NCBI GenBank assembly: GCA_910579525.1 | Contig: CAJTUK010000004.1 | Span: forward strand, 62,001 to 126,000 | Origin: an uncultured Christensenella sp. | GTDB taxonomy: Bacteria > Bacillota > Clostridia > Christensenellales > Borkfalkiaceae | Length of the DNA stretch: 64,000 bases | Direction of reading: 5' to 3' | The notes under the pieces: model-generated | The model's database searches: none | What the model was told of the DNA's origin: nothing | What the model saw: only the letters and a program-made list of their open reading frames with translations | In this document: one piece after another, positions 34,618 to 44,050 of the stretch | How the letters are laid out: each line of letters opens with the position of its first letter | Numbering within the stretch: position 1 is the stretch's first letter | Position numbers and translations under genes: made by a program

Positions 34618-35711
34618 ATACGGCAGAAAACTATAAAAGCGGTAAAAAGTGCCTTATATTTTTCCGCAGTAAAAAAATAAACGATTTCAACGGAGTAAAC
34701 GAGATATTATCAGGATGCGCTTCGCGAGGATATTATTTCGAAAAAGTTCTATGTGCTTCGTATGACGATTCAAGGGAGATAACGTTTGCATTAAAAGATG
34801 CGGTCGAAAATTACTCCGACGCGGTAATCTATTGCCCCAAAGTAATGGAGAAAACGCTGAAAAATTTTATTTCCGGCGTGCGCGGCGGGGAGTTTAGCGA
34901 ACTTAACATTTATAATTCGCAGGATTTCACGGCGTTTATGTTGTTTACCGACAACGCAAACAGACTTCAAATCGAAGATATTTGCGCGGTTTGGAATAAA
35001 AAATACGGCGTGCATTATGAAAAGGCCTATATTAAAACGGTCGGCGCGCCGTCTGCGGTTATCAAGTCGGCTGTTTCAAAGATTAAGACCGCGTGTGAAA
35101 GTATAGACGTAAATGTTTCTGAAAGTTTCGGCGATTGTAAAATCGAGCTCGTTTATAACGGTTCTACACCAAAAACTTTATTCGATAAAGCCTTGCGCGG
35201 CGCGGTTGAAGTCCTCAACGGTTACGTTTATGCGCTTGACGATATTACTCTCGAAGAACGGTTGTTTCAGCTATTAAAATTGCGAAGAATGAAAATAAGC
35301 GTAGCGGAGTCCTTTACCGGTGGAGGAATAAGTAAAAGGTTGGTAGGAGTATCCGGTATAAGCGAAGTTTATTTCGAAGGACTCAATACGTATTCAAACG
35401 AAGCGAAAATATCCCGACTTAACGTTAACGTAGATACGTTGCGGATTTTCGGTGCTGTTTCAAAAGAGACGGCGGCTCAAATGGCGGAAGGGCTTATTTC
35501 TACCGGTAACTGCGACGTAGCGGTTTCCACTACGGGGATAGCTGGGCCAAAATCGGATAATACTAAAAAACCCGTAGGTTTGCTCTATATTGCGGTTGCG
35601 GACGGTGCGCAGACACAAGTTTACGAGTACAATCTTAACGGTACAAGAAAGAGTATAACGCAGACGGCGATAAATCTTGCTCTATTTGCGGTATTTAAAA
35701 AGTTAAAATAA
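34614..35711 (+). CDS. cinA: CinA-like protein with diverged N-terminal domain
   Basis: A 365-residue protein whose C-terminal part (about residues 210-365) is a clear CinA/PncC nicotinamide-nucleotide amidase domain: ISVAESFTGGGISKRLV, GLNTYSNEAK, GAVSKETAAQMAEG and STTGIAGP. The N-terminal part should be the MoaB/CinA pyrophosphatase-like domain, but its usual GTELL-type motifs are not visible and the segment is short, so that activity may be lost. It lies in the conserved pgsA-cinA-recA order. The likely role is recycling NMN deamidation products. Confidence 0.85.
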   Translation: MNTAENYKSGKKCLIFFRSKKINDFNGVNEILSGCASRGYYFEKVLCASYDDSREITFALKDAVENYSDAVIYCPKVMEKTLKNFISGVRGGEFSELNIYNSQDFTAFMLFTDNANRLQIEDICAVWNKKYGVHYEKAYIKTVGAPSAVIKSAVSKIKTACESIDVNVSESFGDCKIELVYNGSTPKTLFDKALRGAVEVLNGYVYALDDITLEERLFQLLKLRRMKISVAESFTGGGISKRLVGVSGISEVYFEGLNTYSNEAKISRLNVNVDTLRIFGAVSKETAAQMAEGLISTGNCDVAVSTTGIAGPKSDNTKKPVGLLYIAVADGAQTQVYEYNLNGTRKSITQTAINLALFAVFKKLK

Positions 35712-35726
35712 TTTGAGGTTATATAT

Positions 35727-36734
35727 ATGAACGAAGAAAAACAGAAAGCACTTAACTCCACTATTGCCATGATTGAAAAGCAGTACGGCAAGGGCGCGAT
35801 AATGAAACTGGGCGATAATAAGGTCAATACCGATCTTGAAGTTATCCCTACGGGTTGTCTTTCGCTTGATTTGGCTTTGGGAATAGGCGGTGTCCCCCGC
35901 GGGCGAATAATGGAAATATACGGACCGGAATCTTCCGGTAAAACTACCGTTGCGCTCCATATTATAGCCGAAACTCAAAAGATGGGCGGAGTTGCTGCAT
36001 TTATAGACGCGGAGCACGCACTCGACGCGCAATACGCTCACGCTCTCGGCGTAGATACAAACGAACTTTATCTTTCGCAGCCCGATACCGGCGAACAGGC
36101 CCTTGATATATGTGAATCGCTTGTAAGATCCAGCGCTGTGGATATTATAGTAATCGACTCCGTAGCAGCGCTTACGCCTAAAGCCGAAATCGAAGGGGAT
36201 ATGGGCGATACTCACGTCGGATTATTGGCAAGACTTATGTCGCAGGCTTTAAGAAAGCTCACCGCTATAACCAACCGTTCAAAAACGAGCGTTATATTTA
36301 TTAATCAGTTGCGTGAAAAAGTTGGCGTTATGTTCGGCAATCCCGAAACAACTCCCGGCGGAAAAGCACTCAAATACTTTGCTTCGCTCCGACTTGATAT
36401 CAGAAAGGCGGACGCTTTAAAGGGTGACGGCGGGATTATAGGTAACAGAACGAAATGTAAGGTGGTAAAAAATAAGCTCGCTCCTCCTTTTAAAGTGGCG
36501 GAATTCGATATTATTTACGGTGAAGGAATTTCGCAAGAGGGCTGTCTTATGGATTTGGGCGTTGATTTCGGGGTGTTGACAAAGAGCGGTAGCTGGTTTA
36601 ATTATAACGACGAAAAAATCGCGCAGGGCAGAGAAAAGCTCCGTGAACATTTGAAAGCAAACCCTGAATTAAAGGCGGAAATAGAAGCCAAAATAAGAGA
36701 AGCGTTTAAAGCCGAATTGAACGGCAAACAATAA
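35727..36734 (+). CDS. recA: Recombinase RecA
   Basis: A 335-residue strand-exchange ATPase for homologous recombination and SOS control. It has Walker A GPESSGKTT, IDAEHALD, Walker B IIVIDSVAAL, the L1/L2 loop region GDTHVGLLARLMSQALRKL and MFGNPETTPGGKALKYFAS. GAGGT precedes the ATG. No SOS-box-like element was found in the 15 bases behind cinA, so it is probably co-transcribed with the genes upstream. nadE starts one base after its stop. Confidence 0.99.
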   Translation: MNEEKQKALNSTIAMIEKQYGKGAIMKLGDNKVNTDLEVIPTGCLSLDLALGIGGVPRGRIMEIYGPESSGKTTVALHIIAETQKMGGVAAFIDAEHALDAQYAHALGVDTNELYLSQPDTGEQALDICESLVRSSAVDIIVIDSVAALTPKAEIEGDMGDTHVGLLARLMSQALRKLTAITNRSKTSVIFINQLREKVGVMFGNPETTPGGKALKYFASLRLDIRKADALKGDGGIIGNRTKCKVVKNKLAPPFKVAEFDIIYGEGISQEGCLMDLGVDFGVLTKSGSWFNYNDEKIAQGREKLREHLKANPELKAEIEAKIREAFKAELNGKQ

Positions 36735-36735
36735 C

Positions 36736-38667
36736 ATGAATTACGGATTTATAAAAGTCTGCGCTGCAACTCCGGAAATAATAGTGGCGGACGTAGGTTT
36801 TAATGCGCGGAAAATAATAGAGAATATCAAAGAGAGTGCGAAAAACGGAAGTCAATTGACCGTGTTTCCGGAACTCGGCGTTTGCGGGTATACTTGCGGA
36901 GATTTGTTCAATCAAACCGCGCTTGTTTCCGCATGCGAAAATGCCGCCAAGGAGATTTGTAAAGCGACAAAGGGACTCAAAACTTTGGTGTTTGTCGGTA
37001 TGCCTGTACGGGTTTGCGGTTTGCTGTATAACGCGGGAGTGGCTTTCTGCAACGGTGAAATTTTAGGTATAGTTCCCAAAACTTACCTTCCAAATTACGG
37101 CGAGTTTTACGAAAGAAGGTATTTTTCTCCGGCTCCCGAGTCGTGGGCATTAGTGAATTTCGCAGGTTGTAAAAACGTCAGATTCGGCTCGCAAATTATA
37201 TTTAAAGCCGAAAATTACCCCGCGTTTACAGTTTCCGCAGAAATTTGCGAAGACCTATGGGCGCCGGAATCCCCGTCGATAGCTCATGCGCGGGCGGGGG
37301 CAAATATTATAGTAAATCTGTCTTGCAGCGACGAAACGGTGGGGAAAGCCGATTACAGAAGAGATTTAGTTAAAGTTCAATCGGGCAAACTGATATGCGG
37401 TTACGTTTACTGCGACGCAGGTGATGGTGAAAGCTCTACCGATATGGCTTTTTCCGGTCATAACATTATAGCCGAAAACGGTACCGTACTCTCTGAAAGC
37501 AAGTTGTTTGAAAACGGACTTTTGTACGGAGAGATCGACGTTGAAATGCTTGAAAGCGAGCGGCGCAGAACGGCGAGCGGGTATTATAAAGACGGTAAAG
37601 ATTATAACGGGGAACTGATTGACACGGATTACGCTTGCGTTGTACCGTTTGAATCTTCGGATTTTGACGGCGAACTTATAAGGCAATTTTCTAAAACTCC
37701 TTTCGTGCCGGCCGCAGGGCTTACCGAACGAAGCGAGCTCATACTAACTATTCAGCAAAAAGGTCTTGAAAAACGTCTTAAACATACGGGGGCAAAAACG
37801 GCTGTTATTGGTGTATCGGGTGGCTTGGACAGTGCGCTCGCTCTGCTAGTTACGGTACGTGCGTTTAAGGCTTTAAACAGAGATTTAAAGGATATTATCG
37901 CTGTAACTATGCCGTGTTTCGGCACTACGTCCAAAACAAAGAATAATTCGGTTAAATTAATAGGGGCTTTGGGCGCAATGTGCAAAACGGTTGCGTTATC
38001 CGATACCGTAAGAAAACATTTTAAAGATATAGGGCACTCCGAAGAGGATAAAAACGTTACGTATGAAAACGCGCAAGCGAGAATGCGGACGCTCGTTTTA
38101 ATGGATATCGCAAACGATACCGGCGGGCTTGTTGTGGGAACCGGTGATTTAAGCGAACTTGCTCTCGGTTGGGCGACATATAGCGGCGACCATATGTCGA
38201 TGTACGGCGTAAACTGTTCTGTTCCCAAAACTCTCGTAAAGCATTTGGTTGCTTACGAAGCCGAAAAGCTCGGCGGACAATGTAAAAAAGTGCTTACCGA
38301 CATTTTGAATACGGAGATTTCACCGGAATTGTTGCCGCCTGAAACCAACGGAAAAATAGCACAGAAAACTGAAGAAATAGTAGGTCCGTACATTTTGCAC
38401 GACTTTTTCCTTTATTATGCTATACGTTACGGGTTTGCGCCCGAAAAAGTGTTGTTTATCGCCGGTCATGCTTTTAAAGGCGAATTCGAAGAACAAACCA
38501 TAAAAAAATGGCTCAAAAATTTTTACAAAAGATTTTTCTCGCAACAGTTCAAGCGGTCTTGTTCTCCCGACGGGGTCAAAGTGGGGTCGGTGTCTTTATC
38601 TCCGCGCGGAGACTGGAGAATGCCTTCAGATGCGTCAAGCGAAATATGGCTTGAAAATATAAAATAA
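36736..38667 (+). CDS. nadE: Glutamine-dependent NAD+ synthetase
   Basis: Makes NAD+ from nicotinate adenine dinucleotide using glutamine-derived ammonia. The 643-residue protein fuses an N-terminal nitrilase-type glutaminase (about 1-290; catalytic Glu in FPELGVCGY, Lys in PKTYLPNYGEFYE, Cys in SAEICEDLW) with a C-terminal ATP-pyrophosphatase synthetase (about 340-640; SGGLDSALAL, GTGDLSELALGW). All catalytic residues are in place. It shares the recA transcript and ends at a clear terminator. Confidence 0.96.
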   Translation: MNYGFIKVCAATPEIIVADVGFNARKIIENIKESAKNGSQLTVFPELGVCGYTCGDLFNQTALVSACENAAKEICKATKGLKTLVFVGMPVRVCGLLYNAGVAFCNGEILGIVPKTYLPNYGEFYERRYFSPAPESWALVNFAGCKNVRFGSQIIFKAENYPAFTVSAEICEDLWAPESPSIAHARAGANIIVNLSCSDETVGKADYRRDLVKVQSGKLICGYVYCDAGDGESSTDMAFSGHNIIAENGTVLSESKLFENGLLYGEIDVEMLESERRRTASGYYKDGKDYNGELIDTDYACVVPFESSDFDGELIRQFSKTPFVPAAGLTERSELILTIQQKGLEKRLKHTGAKTAVIGVSGGLDSALALLVTVRAFKALNRDLKDIIAVTMPCFGTTSKTKNNSVKLIGALGAMCKTVALSDTVRKHFKDIGHSEEDKNVTYENAQARMRTLVLMDIANDTGGLVVGTGDLSELALGWATYSGDHMSMYGVNCSVPKTLVKHLVAYEAEKLGGQCKKVLTDILNTEISPELLPPETNGKIAQKTEEIVGPYILHDFFLYYAIRYGFAPEKVLFIAGHAFKGEFEEQTIKKWLKNFYKRFFSQQFKRSCSPDGVKVGSVSLSPRGDWRMPSDASSEIWLENIK

Positions 38668-38670
38668 TTT

Positions 38671-38694
38671 AAGCGGTTTTAAACCGCTTTTTTT
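38671..38694 (+). terminator. Intrinsic terminator after nadE
   Basis: AAGCGG and CCGCTT arms around TTTTAAA, followed by a T-run. Confidence 0.88.
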
Positions 38695-38704
38695 ATAATA
38701 TAAA

Positions 38705-38733
38705 TTGACATTTTCAGGCTTATGTTGTAGAAT
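38705..38733 (+). promoter_or_regulatory. rny promoter
   Basis: TTGACA (38705-38710), a 17-base spacer and TAGAAT (38728-38733). A leader of about 65 bases follows. Confidence 0.75.
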
Positions 38734-38803
38734 AATATATGGAATATAAACTACTTCGTAAGAAGGTCGTATATACCTAAATATTTCCAATCAGGAGGCT
38801 AAA

Positions 38804-40423
38804 ATGAACATATTGGCATTTAGCAGCCTGTTTCTTGCAAGCGACGGCAACGGATTAGTGATAGGTCTCGGCGTAGGGCTGGGCGTGGTTGCTCTTGCGG
38901 CGATAGCGATGTTTTTTGTCGGCGGTATGCTTAAACAAAAAGGCATTGATAAGAAATTGGGTACAGTTCAGGACAGAACCAAAAAAATGATAGACGAGGC
39001 TGCCCTTGAATGTAAATCCTTAAAAAAAGAGGCAATTTTAGAAGCAAAGGAACAGGAGCTGCAATTAAGAAACGAGTTTGAAAAGGAGTGCAGGGATAAA
39101 AAGCAAGAACTGCAGAAGCAAGAACAAAGACTCGTTCAAAAAGAAGAAATTCTGGATAAAAAGGAAGAATCGCTTTTAAAACAGAATAGCGCTTTGGAAC
39201 AGCAGAAAAAAGAACTTTTAAACAAAGAAAACGAACTCAAAAAATCTCAAGAAAAAATAGCCCATCAACACGAGCTTATGGTGCAGGAACTCGAAAAGAT
39301 TGCACAACTCACTAAGGAAGAGGCTAAAAAACAGCTTGCAAACGAAATTCTTGACGAAACCAGACATGATGTCGCGGTTCAGGTCAGAAACCTTGAACAA
39401 ACTGCCAAAGAGGAGGCTAATAATTCGGCAAAAAAAATAATATCGCTCGCAATTCAGCGTTGTGCAGCCGACCACGCTTCCGAAATAACGGTATCAGTAG
39501 TACCGCTTCCCAGCGACGATATGAAGGCGAGGCTTATAGGTCGAGAGGGCAGGAATATCCGAGCAATCGAAAATGCAACGGGAATAGAACTCATTATTGA
39601 CGATACGCCCGAAGTTGTTATTCTTTCCGGTTTTGATCCGGTAAGGCGCGAAGTCGCAAGGCTTTCGCTTGAAAAATTGATTACCGACGGAAGAATTCAT
39701 CCGGCAAGGATAGAAGAAACTGTTGAAAAAGTGAAAAAGGAGATGGATCAGGAAATCAAACAGGCAGGTGAAGCCGCTATGTTTGACGTTGGTATCTTCG
39801 GTATTCACCCTGAACTCGTTAAGCTTTTGGGCAGACTCAAATACAGAACTAGTTACGGACAAAACGTGTACAAGCATTCTATAGAGGTGGCGCAGCTTGC
39901 GGGGCTTATGGCGCAGGAGCTGGGGCTTGACGTAACGTTGGCAAAACGTGCCGGACTTTTACACGATATAGGTAAAGCAGTCGATCACGAACAAGAAGGC
40001 ACCCACATTCAGCTCGGTGCCGATCTCGCTAAAAAATATCGTGAAAGCAACAACGTAATAAACGCTATTCAGGCTCATCACGGTGACGTGGAACCTAAAA
40101 CTATAGAGGCGGTGCTGGTTGCAGCTGCCGACGCAATTTCGGGCGCAAGGCCCGGTGCTCGCCGCGAAACGGGTACAAATTACGTAAAACGTCTTGAAAA
40201 ACTTGAGTCTATTGCTTCGGGATTCAGGGGTGTGGACAAGTGTTACGCCATTCAGGCGGGCAGAGAAGTGCGCGTTATAGTTAAACCTGAACAAGTGGAC
40301 GACGCGCAAACTATGTTCCTTGCAAAGGATATAGCGAAAAAAATAGAAGCGGAATTAGAATATCCCGGTCAGATAAAAGTAAACGTCATAAGGGAATTCA
40401 GAGCTTCAGAATTTGCAAAATAA
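38804..40423 (+). CDS. rny: Ribonuclease Y
   Basis: A membrane-anchored endoribonuclease that starts mRNA decay in Firmicutes. The 539-residue sequence has an N-terminal membrane helix (about 18-45), a long Glu/Lys/Gln-rich coiled coil (about 50-205), a KH RNA-binding domain (about 220-285, MKARLIGREGRNIRAIE) and an HD domain with AGLLHDIGKAVDHEQEGTH. The usual RNase Y length is near 520. CAGGAGGCTAAA lies before the ATG. It is monocistronic, or co-transcribed with the small GNAT gene through a weak terminator. Confidence 0.97.
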   Translation: MNILAFSSLFLASDGNGLVIGLGVGLGVVALAAIAMFFVGGMLKQKGIDKKLGTVQDRTKKMIDEAALECKSLKKEAILEAKEQELQLRNEFEKECRDKKQELQKQEQRLVQKEEILDKKEESLLKQNSALEQQKKELLNKENELKKSQEKIAHQHELMVQELEKIAQLTKEEAKKQLANEILDETRHDVAVQVRNLEQTAKEEANNSAKKIISLAIQRCAADHASEITVSVVPLPSDDMKARLIGREGRNIRAIENATGIELIIDDTPEVVILSGFDPVRREVARLSLEKLITDGRIHPARIEETVEKVKKEMDQEIKQAGEAAMFDVGIFGIHPELVKLLGRLKYRTSYGQNVYKHSIEVAQLAGLMAQELGLDVTLAKRAGLLHDIGKAVDHEQEGTHIQLGADLAKKYRESNNVINAIQAHHGDVEPKTIEAVLVAAADAISGARPGARRETGTNYVKRLEKLESIASGFRGVDKCYAIQAGREVRVIVKPEQVDDAQTMFLAKDIAKKIEAELEYPGQIKVNVIREFRASEFAK

Positions 40424-40429
40424 ATTATG

Positions 40430-40460
40430 AATCCCCGATAAAATCGGGGATTAATTTTAA
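40430..40460 (+). terminator. Hairpin after rny
   Basis: AATCCCCGAT (40430-40439) and ATCGGGGATT (40443-40452) form a 10-bp perfect stem around AAA, followed by a mixed AT tail. The tail is weak, so some readthrough into the acetyltransferase gene is likely. Confidence 0.65.
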
Positions 40461-40464
40461 TCTT

Positions 40465-40968
40465 ATGAATTGTATAATAAGAAAATGGAAGATAGCCGAC
40501 GCTTCCTCTTTGGCAAGGAGCGTTTCAAACAAAAAAGTGCTTAATAACCTGCGCGACGGATTACCGTATCCGTATACTGAGGACGATGGAAAAGAATTCA
40601 TAACCGCTATGCTCGGTTCCGAGTTAGGTGATTATGCTTTTGCTATTGAATATTGCGAAAAGGTTGTGGGGAGTATTTCTGTAACGCGGCAAGGGAACAT
40701 TCATTCGCGAACGGGAGAACTGGGATATTATGTTGCCGAAGAGTACTGGGGCAAAGGAATAGCAACAGCCGCGGTTAAACAAATTTGTGATTACGTTTTT
40801 TCAAACAGCGATATAGTCAGAATTTACGCCGAGCCTTTTGCGTTTAACGCAGCGTCGTGCAGAGTGCTTGAAAAAGCAGGATTTCTTTTAGAGGGCGTGT
40901 TGCATAGTAATGCGTATAAAAACGGAAAAATCGAAGACATGAAAATGTATGCTTTGATAAAAAGATGA
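40465..40968 (+). CDS. GNAT-family N-acetyltransferase (RimJ/RimL type)
   Basis: A 167-residue acetyl-CoA-dependent transferase. It shows the RimJ/RimL-like pattern NNLRDGLPYPYTEDDG, GELGYYVAEEYWGKGIATAAVK (the acetyl-CoA loop is WGKGIATAA) and CRVLEKAGFLLEGVLHSNAYKNG. The substrate is unknown; N-terminal acetylation of a ribosomal protein or detoxification of a small amine are the family options. No ribosome site is visible before the ATG. It is convergent with the PadR-like gene and shares a terminator with it. Confidence 0.9.
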   Translation: MNCIIRKWKIADASSLARSVSNKKVLNNLRDGLPYPYTEDDGKEFITAMLGSELGDYAFAIEYCEKVVGSISVTRQGNIHSRTGELGYYVAEEYWGKGIATAAVKQICDYVFSNSDIVRIYAEPFAFNAASCRVLEKAGFLLEGVLHSNAYKNGKIEDMKMYALIKR

Positions 40969-40974
40969 AAAACT

Positions 40975-41003
40975 AAAACTCCGCTCATTATGAGCGGAGT
41001 TTT
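40975..41003. terminator. Bidirectional terminator between convergent genes
   Basis: 14-base arms (40975-40988 and 40990-41003) are perfectly complementary with A-run and T-run ends, suitable for both strands. Confidence 0.92.
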
Positions 41004-41004
41004 C

Positions 41005-42471
41005 TTATTTGCTTAAAGTATAGAATACCGTAGAAAAGATTGGCAAATTTAATGCGACAACACCGGGTATAATTATTTTGGCAAGTACGTCGCCGGCATT
41101 TGCGAAATTAACGTTCAGCAATAACGAAACTACAAATATTATCATAATTGCAATTATTGCCAAAACTACCGTAGTCGTTAAATAAGAATGACTTGCAGGC
41201 TTGCGCGTACTCTTGCCGAAATCAGTGGTTGCGAGTATGCCGAATATAAGAAGCTGTGCGACTCCCAAAACGAGTATGACTATAGGGTAGCCTATCGAAA
41301 CGCCCAATTGGTCTTTAAACGCTAGGCTCAATGCAAATTCCACAAGCATAACCACGGCAATAATTAACGAGCTTTTGAAAAGGGCCGCCCCTCGGTTATA
41401 TTTTGCTTTGCGTTTGCTTGAAACAACGAAATCGGATGAGTTTACGGTTAAGCCGTCTTTAGATGCTTTTACGCTCGCATCTTCATAATTTACCGCTGGT
41501 TGCGCGTTGATAAATTCTTGTTTTTGAACGGGTGTTGAAGACTGCTCGCGTTGCGGTTGCTGTCTAACGGTTCTTACAAACAGATTATCTATAAGGTTTT
41601 TATAGTCGCGCTCGGTTTCAGGCTTTCTGTTATAGATTAATTTTTCAGTATTTATGTTCGCCGAGTTAGGATTCGTTGAAGGTTCTTCCGTCGGCGCTAC
41701 CGGTTCTGATATAAGTTTTAAATAGTTTTCGTGAATTCTGCGCTCTTCGGCGATTTGCTCGGGTGTGGGTTGCGTTAAAACGGGAGTGGGCGGAGCAACT
41801 TCCGGTTGAGGGTTTTGCGTCTCAACTACGGAAGAGGCCGCTGTTTCGGTTTCTCTCGTTATCGGCACATCGGCAACAGCGGGTTGTTCAACGATAGGTT
41901 CGGGTTTTATTTCGTACTGTTCCGCAGTGACTGAAACGGTAGATTCTTCTTCGTATTTTACTTCGCGTTTCGGTTCTTCAACTTTTTCGGACTCTTCGCT
42001 TTTAACGGAAGGAACGCGCGTTGTCGAAGTTTTTAAAATTTTAAAATCAACCGCTGAAGGAGGGGGTTGCGTAAAGTCAAAATTTTTGTCGGAAATCAAA
42101 CTGTCTATTACTGTTCTCGAGTATTCCCATTCACTTTGATTTTTTTCAGTAATTTCTCTGCCGCTGTCTGTCAAAGTATAGTACTTTCTGCGGCCGCCGT
42201 TTGAAACCTCGTCTGTTTTCCAGTATGCGTTTATGTATCCTTGGCTTTCAAGTCGTTTTAAGGCAGAATAGAGCGTGGGTTGTTTAAGCGAATACTGCCC
42301 GTGACTTTTGTTCTCTATTTCTTCAATTATTTCGTAGCCGTATTTGTCGCGCTCATAGAGCGTACGTAAAATTATGGTATTTATGTGTCCGCGAATCAGA
42401 TCTGCGCTTATTGCGCTTTTATTTTCTTCTTCGGTAGCGGTTTCTATGCCTTTTTTAATTTCTTCTTCCAC
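41005..42471 (-). CDS. Membrane-anchored PadR-like regulator
   Basis: A 488-residue protein joining a PadR-type winged helix to a membrane domain. Residues about 22-130 hold the DNA-binding part (HINTIILRTLYERDKYGYEI, LKQPTLYSALKRLESQGYI, GGRRKYYTLTDSG). Residues about 135-360 are a Pro/Glu/Val-rich, probably disordered linker. The last about 120 residues contain four hydrophobic helices separated by short loops. Ordinary PadR proteins are 100-200 residues and soluble, so this would be a one-component membrane regulator tethered at the inner face. The start is GTG with GGAGGG eight bases before. Target and signal are unknown. Confidence 0.82.
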   Translation of the reverse strand: MEEEIKKGIETATEEENKSAISADLIRGHINTIILRTLYERDKYGYEIIEEIENKSHGQYSLKQPTLYSALKRLESQGYINAYWKTDEVSNGGRRKYYTLTDSGREITEKNQSEWEYSRTVIDSLISDKNFDFTQPPPSAVDFKILKTSTTRVPSVKSEESEKVEEPKREVKYEEESTVSVTAEQYEIKPEPIVEQPAVADVPITRETETAASSVVETQNPQPEVAPPTPVLTQPTPEQIAEERRIHENYLKLISEPVAPTEEPSTNPNSANINTEKLIYNRKPETERDYKNLIDNLFVRTVRQQPQREQSSTPVQKQEFINAQPAVNYEDASVKASKDGLTVNSSDFVVSSKRKAKYNRGAALFKSSLIIAVVMLVEFALSLAFKDQLGVSIGYPIVILVLGVAQLLIFGILATTDFGKSTRKPASHSYLTTTVVLAIIAIMIIFVVSLLLNVNFANAGDVLAKIIIPGVVALNLPIFSTVFYTLSK

Positions 42472-42496
42472 GGTAAGACCCTCCGTATTTTGTAAT

Positions 42497-42525
42497 ATTT
42501 TACCATAATATAATCGTTAAGTCAA
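42497..42525 (-). promoter_or_regulatory. Promoter of the PadR-like gene
   Basis: On the minus strand, TTGACT (42525-42520), a 17-base spacer and TAAAAT (42502-42497), with a TGG extension. Confidence 0.75.
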
Positions 42526-42642
42526 CAGTTTTAAAAATTTAAATAGTACTATGCCACGCATAATTGATAAAAATTGTTTATTTTTGTGGACTTTGACGTT
42601 AAAAAGTGTTAAAATCAATAAAAAATTTTTTCGGGTGATAGA

Positions 42643-43374
42643 TTGTACAGGCACAAGAAATCGTATCAAATAAAATATACCGACGCCGACGCTTACGACA
42701 ATTTAAAGCCGTCTTCTTTACTTGCTTTTATGGAGGAGAGTGCTTGCCTTTCTGCAGACGAGCTCGGTTTCGGTTACAAGGACGTTGCGCCGGTGAATAA
42801 AGGCTTTATTATTGCAAACTGGTATGTCGAATTCTTTTCTCGCGTAAAGCTCGGTGATATTCTCGAAATTCACACATGGCCGCTGCCTCCCGGTAAAATT
42901 ATATTTTTAAGGGATTTCGAATTGTTTATAAACGGCTTTAAAGCGGGTATCGGGTGTTCGCGCTGGTGTATGATTGATACGCATAATTTTTCTATGTTGC
43001 CGGTTTCGGCATTTTTTAAGGAGGGTGCGTTCGACGGTTATAATACGGAACGCGCGGTTGGCTATATAGACTGGAAAATCCCTCTTATCGACTGTGGGAA
43101 AAAGGCTTATACCAAAAAAGTCGCATATTCGGATTACGATCATTATTTTCACGTTAACAATACTAAATACGCCGATTTCCTTATGGATATATTTTCCCCG
43201 GAAGAACTTGATAATAAGGTGCTTCGGTCAATGCAGATAACTTATGTAAAGCAGTGCAAATACGGTGAAGAAATCGAGTTTTTTCGCGAAGACTGCGGTG
43301 AATATACCGTTGTTGAGGGCAGAGTAGACGGCGAACTTCGCGTTCAGTTTAAAGTGAGCTTTAATGAAATATAA
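42643..43374 (+). CDS. Acyl-ACP thioesterase
   Basis: A 243-residue hotdog-fold thioesterase of the FatA/FatB-like bacterial group, releasing fatty acids from acyl carrier protein. It has two hotdog repeats. The second contains YSDYDHYFHVNNTKYADF, holding the conserved D-x-N/H-x-HVNN active-site pattern, and the first contains YTDADAYDNLKPSSLL and WPLPPG. The start is TTG with GGTGAT, complementary to the 16S tail, a few bases before. It overlaps the next gene by 11 bases. It may supply free fatty acids for membrane or regulatory use. Confidence 0.88.
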   Translation: MYRHKKSYQIKYTDADAYDNLKPSSLLAFMEESACLSADELGFGYKDVAPVNKGFIIANWYVEFFSRVKLGDILEIHTWPLPPGKIIFLRDFELFINGFKAGIGCSRWCMIDTHNFSMLPVSAFFKEGAFDGYNTERAVGYIDWKIPLIDCGKKAYTKKVAYSDYDHYFHVNNTKYADFLMDIFSPEELDNKVLRSMQITYVKQCKYGEEIEFFREDCGEYTVVEGRVDGELRVQFKVSFNEI

Positions 43375-43999
43375 CGTAATTTACACAAAAAGAAGAAGTC
43401 TTTCCATAACCGTATCGCAGGATAATGTAATTACGGTTCGTTGTCCTAAAGATACGACAAATTCATATATTGATGATGTTTTGGAGAGAAAACGCGGTTG
43501 GATTGAAAAAATTGCAGTACGCAACTCTGAAAATTTGATGCGCAACGCCGATGTTTACGGTTATAAGAATATTTTTTTATACGGGGAAATAGTTCCGCTT
43601 TATATTGGAGCCGCCCGAAATTGCATTTGTGAACAAGGCGTTTACGTTAAAAGCGTAAAACATTTAAAAAAATTGTTTAATGATGAATTTTCTTTGGGGT
43701 TTTATACTCGGGTAAAAGAGATTTCAGAGGCAACGGGGTTAAAATTTAAAAGTTGTAATATTAAAAATTATAAATCGCGTTGGGGCTGTTGCACGGGCGA
43801 AAACGAAATTTTTTTTAATTTCAGGCTGTTTATGCTTCCGCAAGATATCGTGGATTACGTAATCGTGCACGAGCTTTGTCATACGCGGCATCATAATCAT
43901 TCTATACGGTTCTGGCAACTCGTAAGTCGTTTTGTACCGGATTACGTTGCAATAAGAAAAAAACTCAAAGATTATAATTTTCTTACAACGCTCTATTAA
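43364..43999 (+). CDS. YgjP/DUF45-type zinc metallopeptidase
   Basis: A 211-residue protein of the M48-related YgjP family. The zinc motif HELCHTRHHNHSIRFW holds HExxH with a downstream histidine, and the upstream KSRWGCC segment is the family signature. The N-terminal half carries the usual Arg-rich beta region (RRSLSITVSQDNVITVRCP). The function is not established; the family is found beside restriction and repair systems or alone. It is translationally coupled to the thioesterase by overlap. Confidence 0.88.
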   Translation: MKYNVIYTKRRSLSITVSQDNVITVRCPKDTTNSYIDDVLERKRGWIEKIAVRNSENLMRNADVYGYKNIFLYGEIVPLYIGAARNCICEQGVYVKSVKHLKKLFNDEFSLGFYTRVKEISEATGLKFKSCNIKNYKSRWGCCTGENEIFFNFRLFMLPQDIVDYVIVHELCHTRHHNHSIRFWQLVSRFVPDYVAIRKKLKDYNFLTTLY

Positions 44000-44003
44000 T
44001 TAC

Positions 44004-44032
44004 TTGACTTAAATTTGTGACTGTAATATAAT
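44004..44032 (+). promoter_or_regulatory. carAB promoter
   Basis: TTGACT (44004-44009), a 17-base spacer and TATAAT (44027-44032). The expected transcript starts near 44039, about 12 bases before the leader ORF. Confidence 0.85.
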
Positions 44033-44050
44033 TTGTAAGGTTACGGAATT

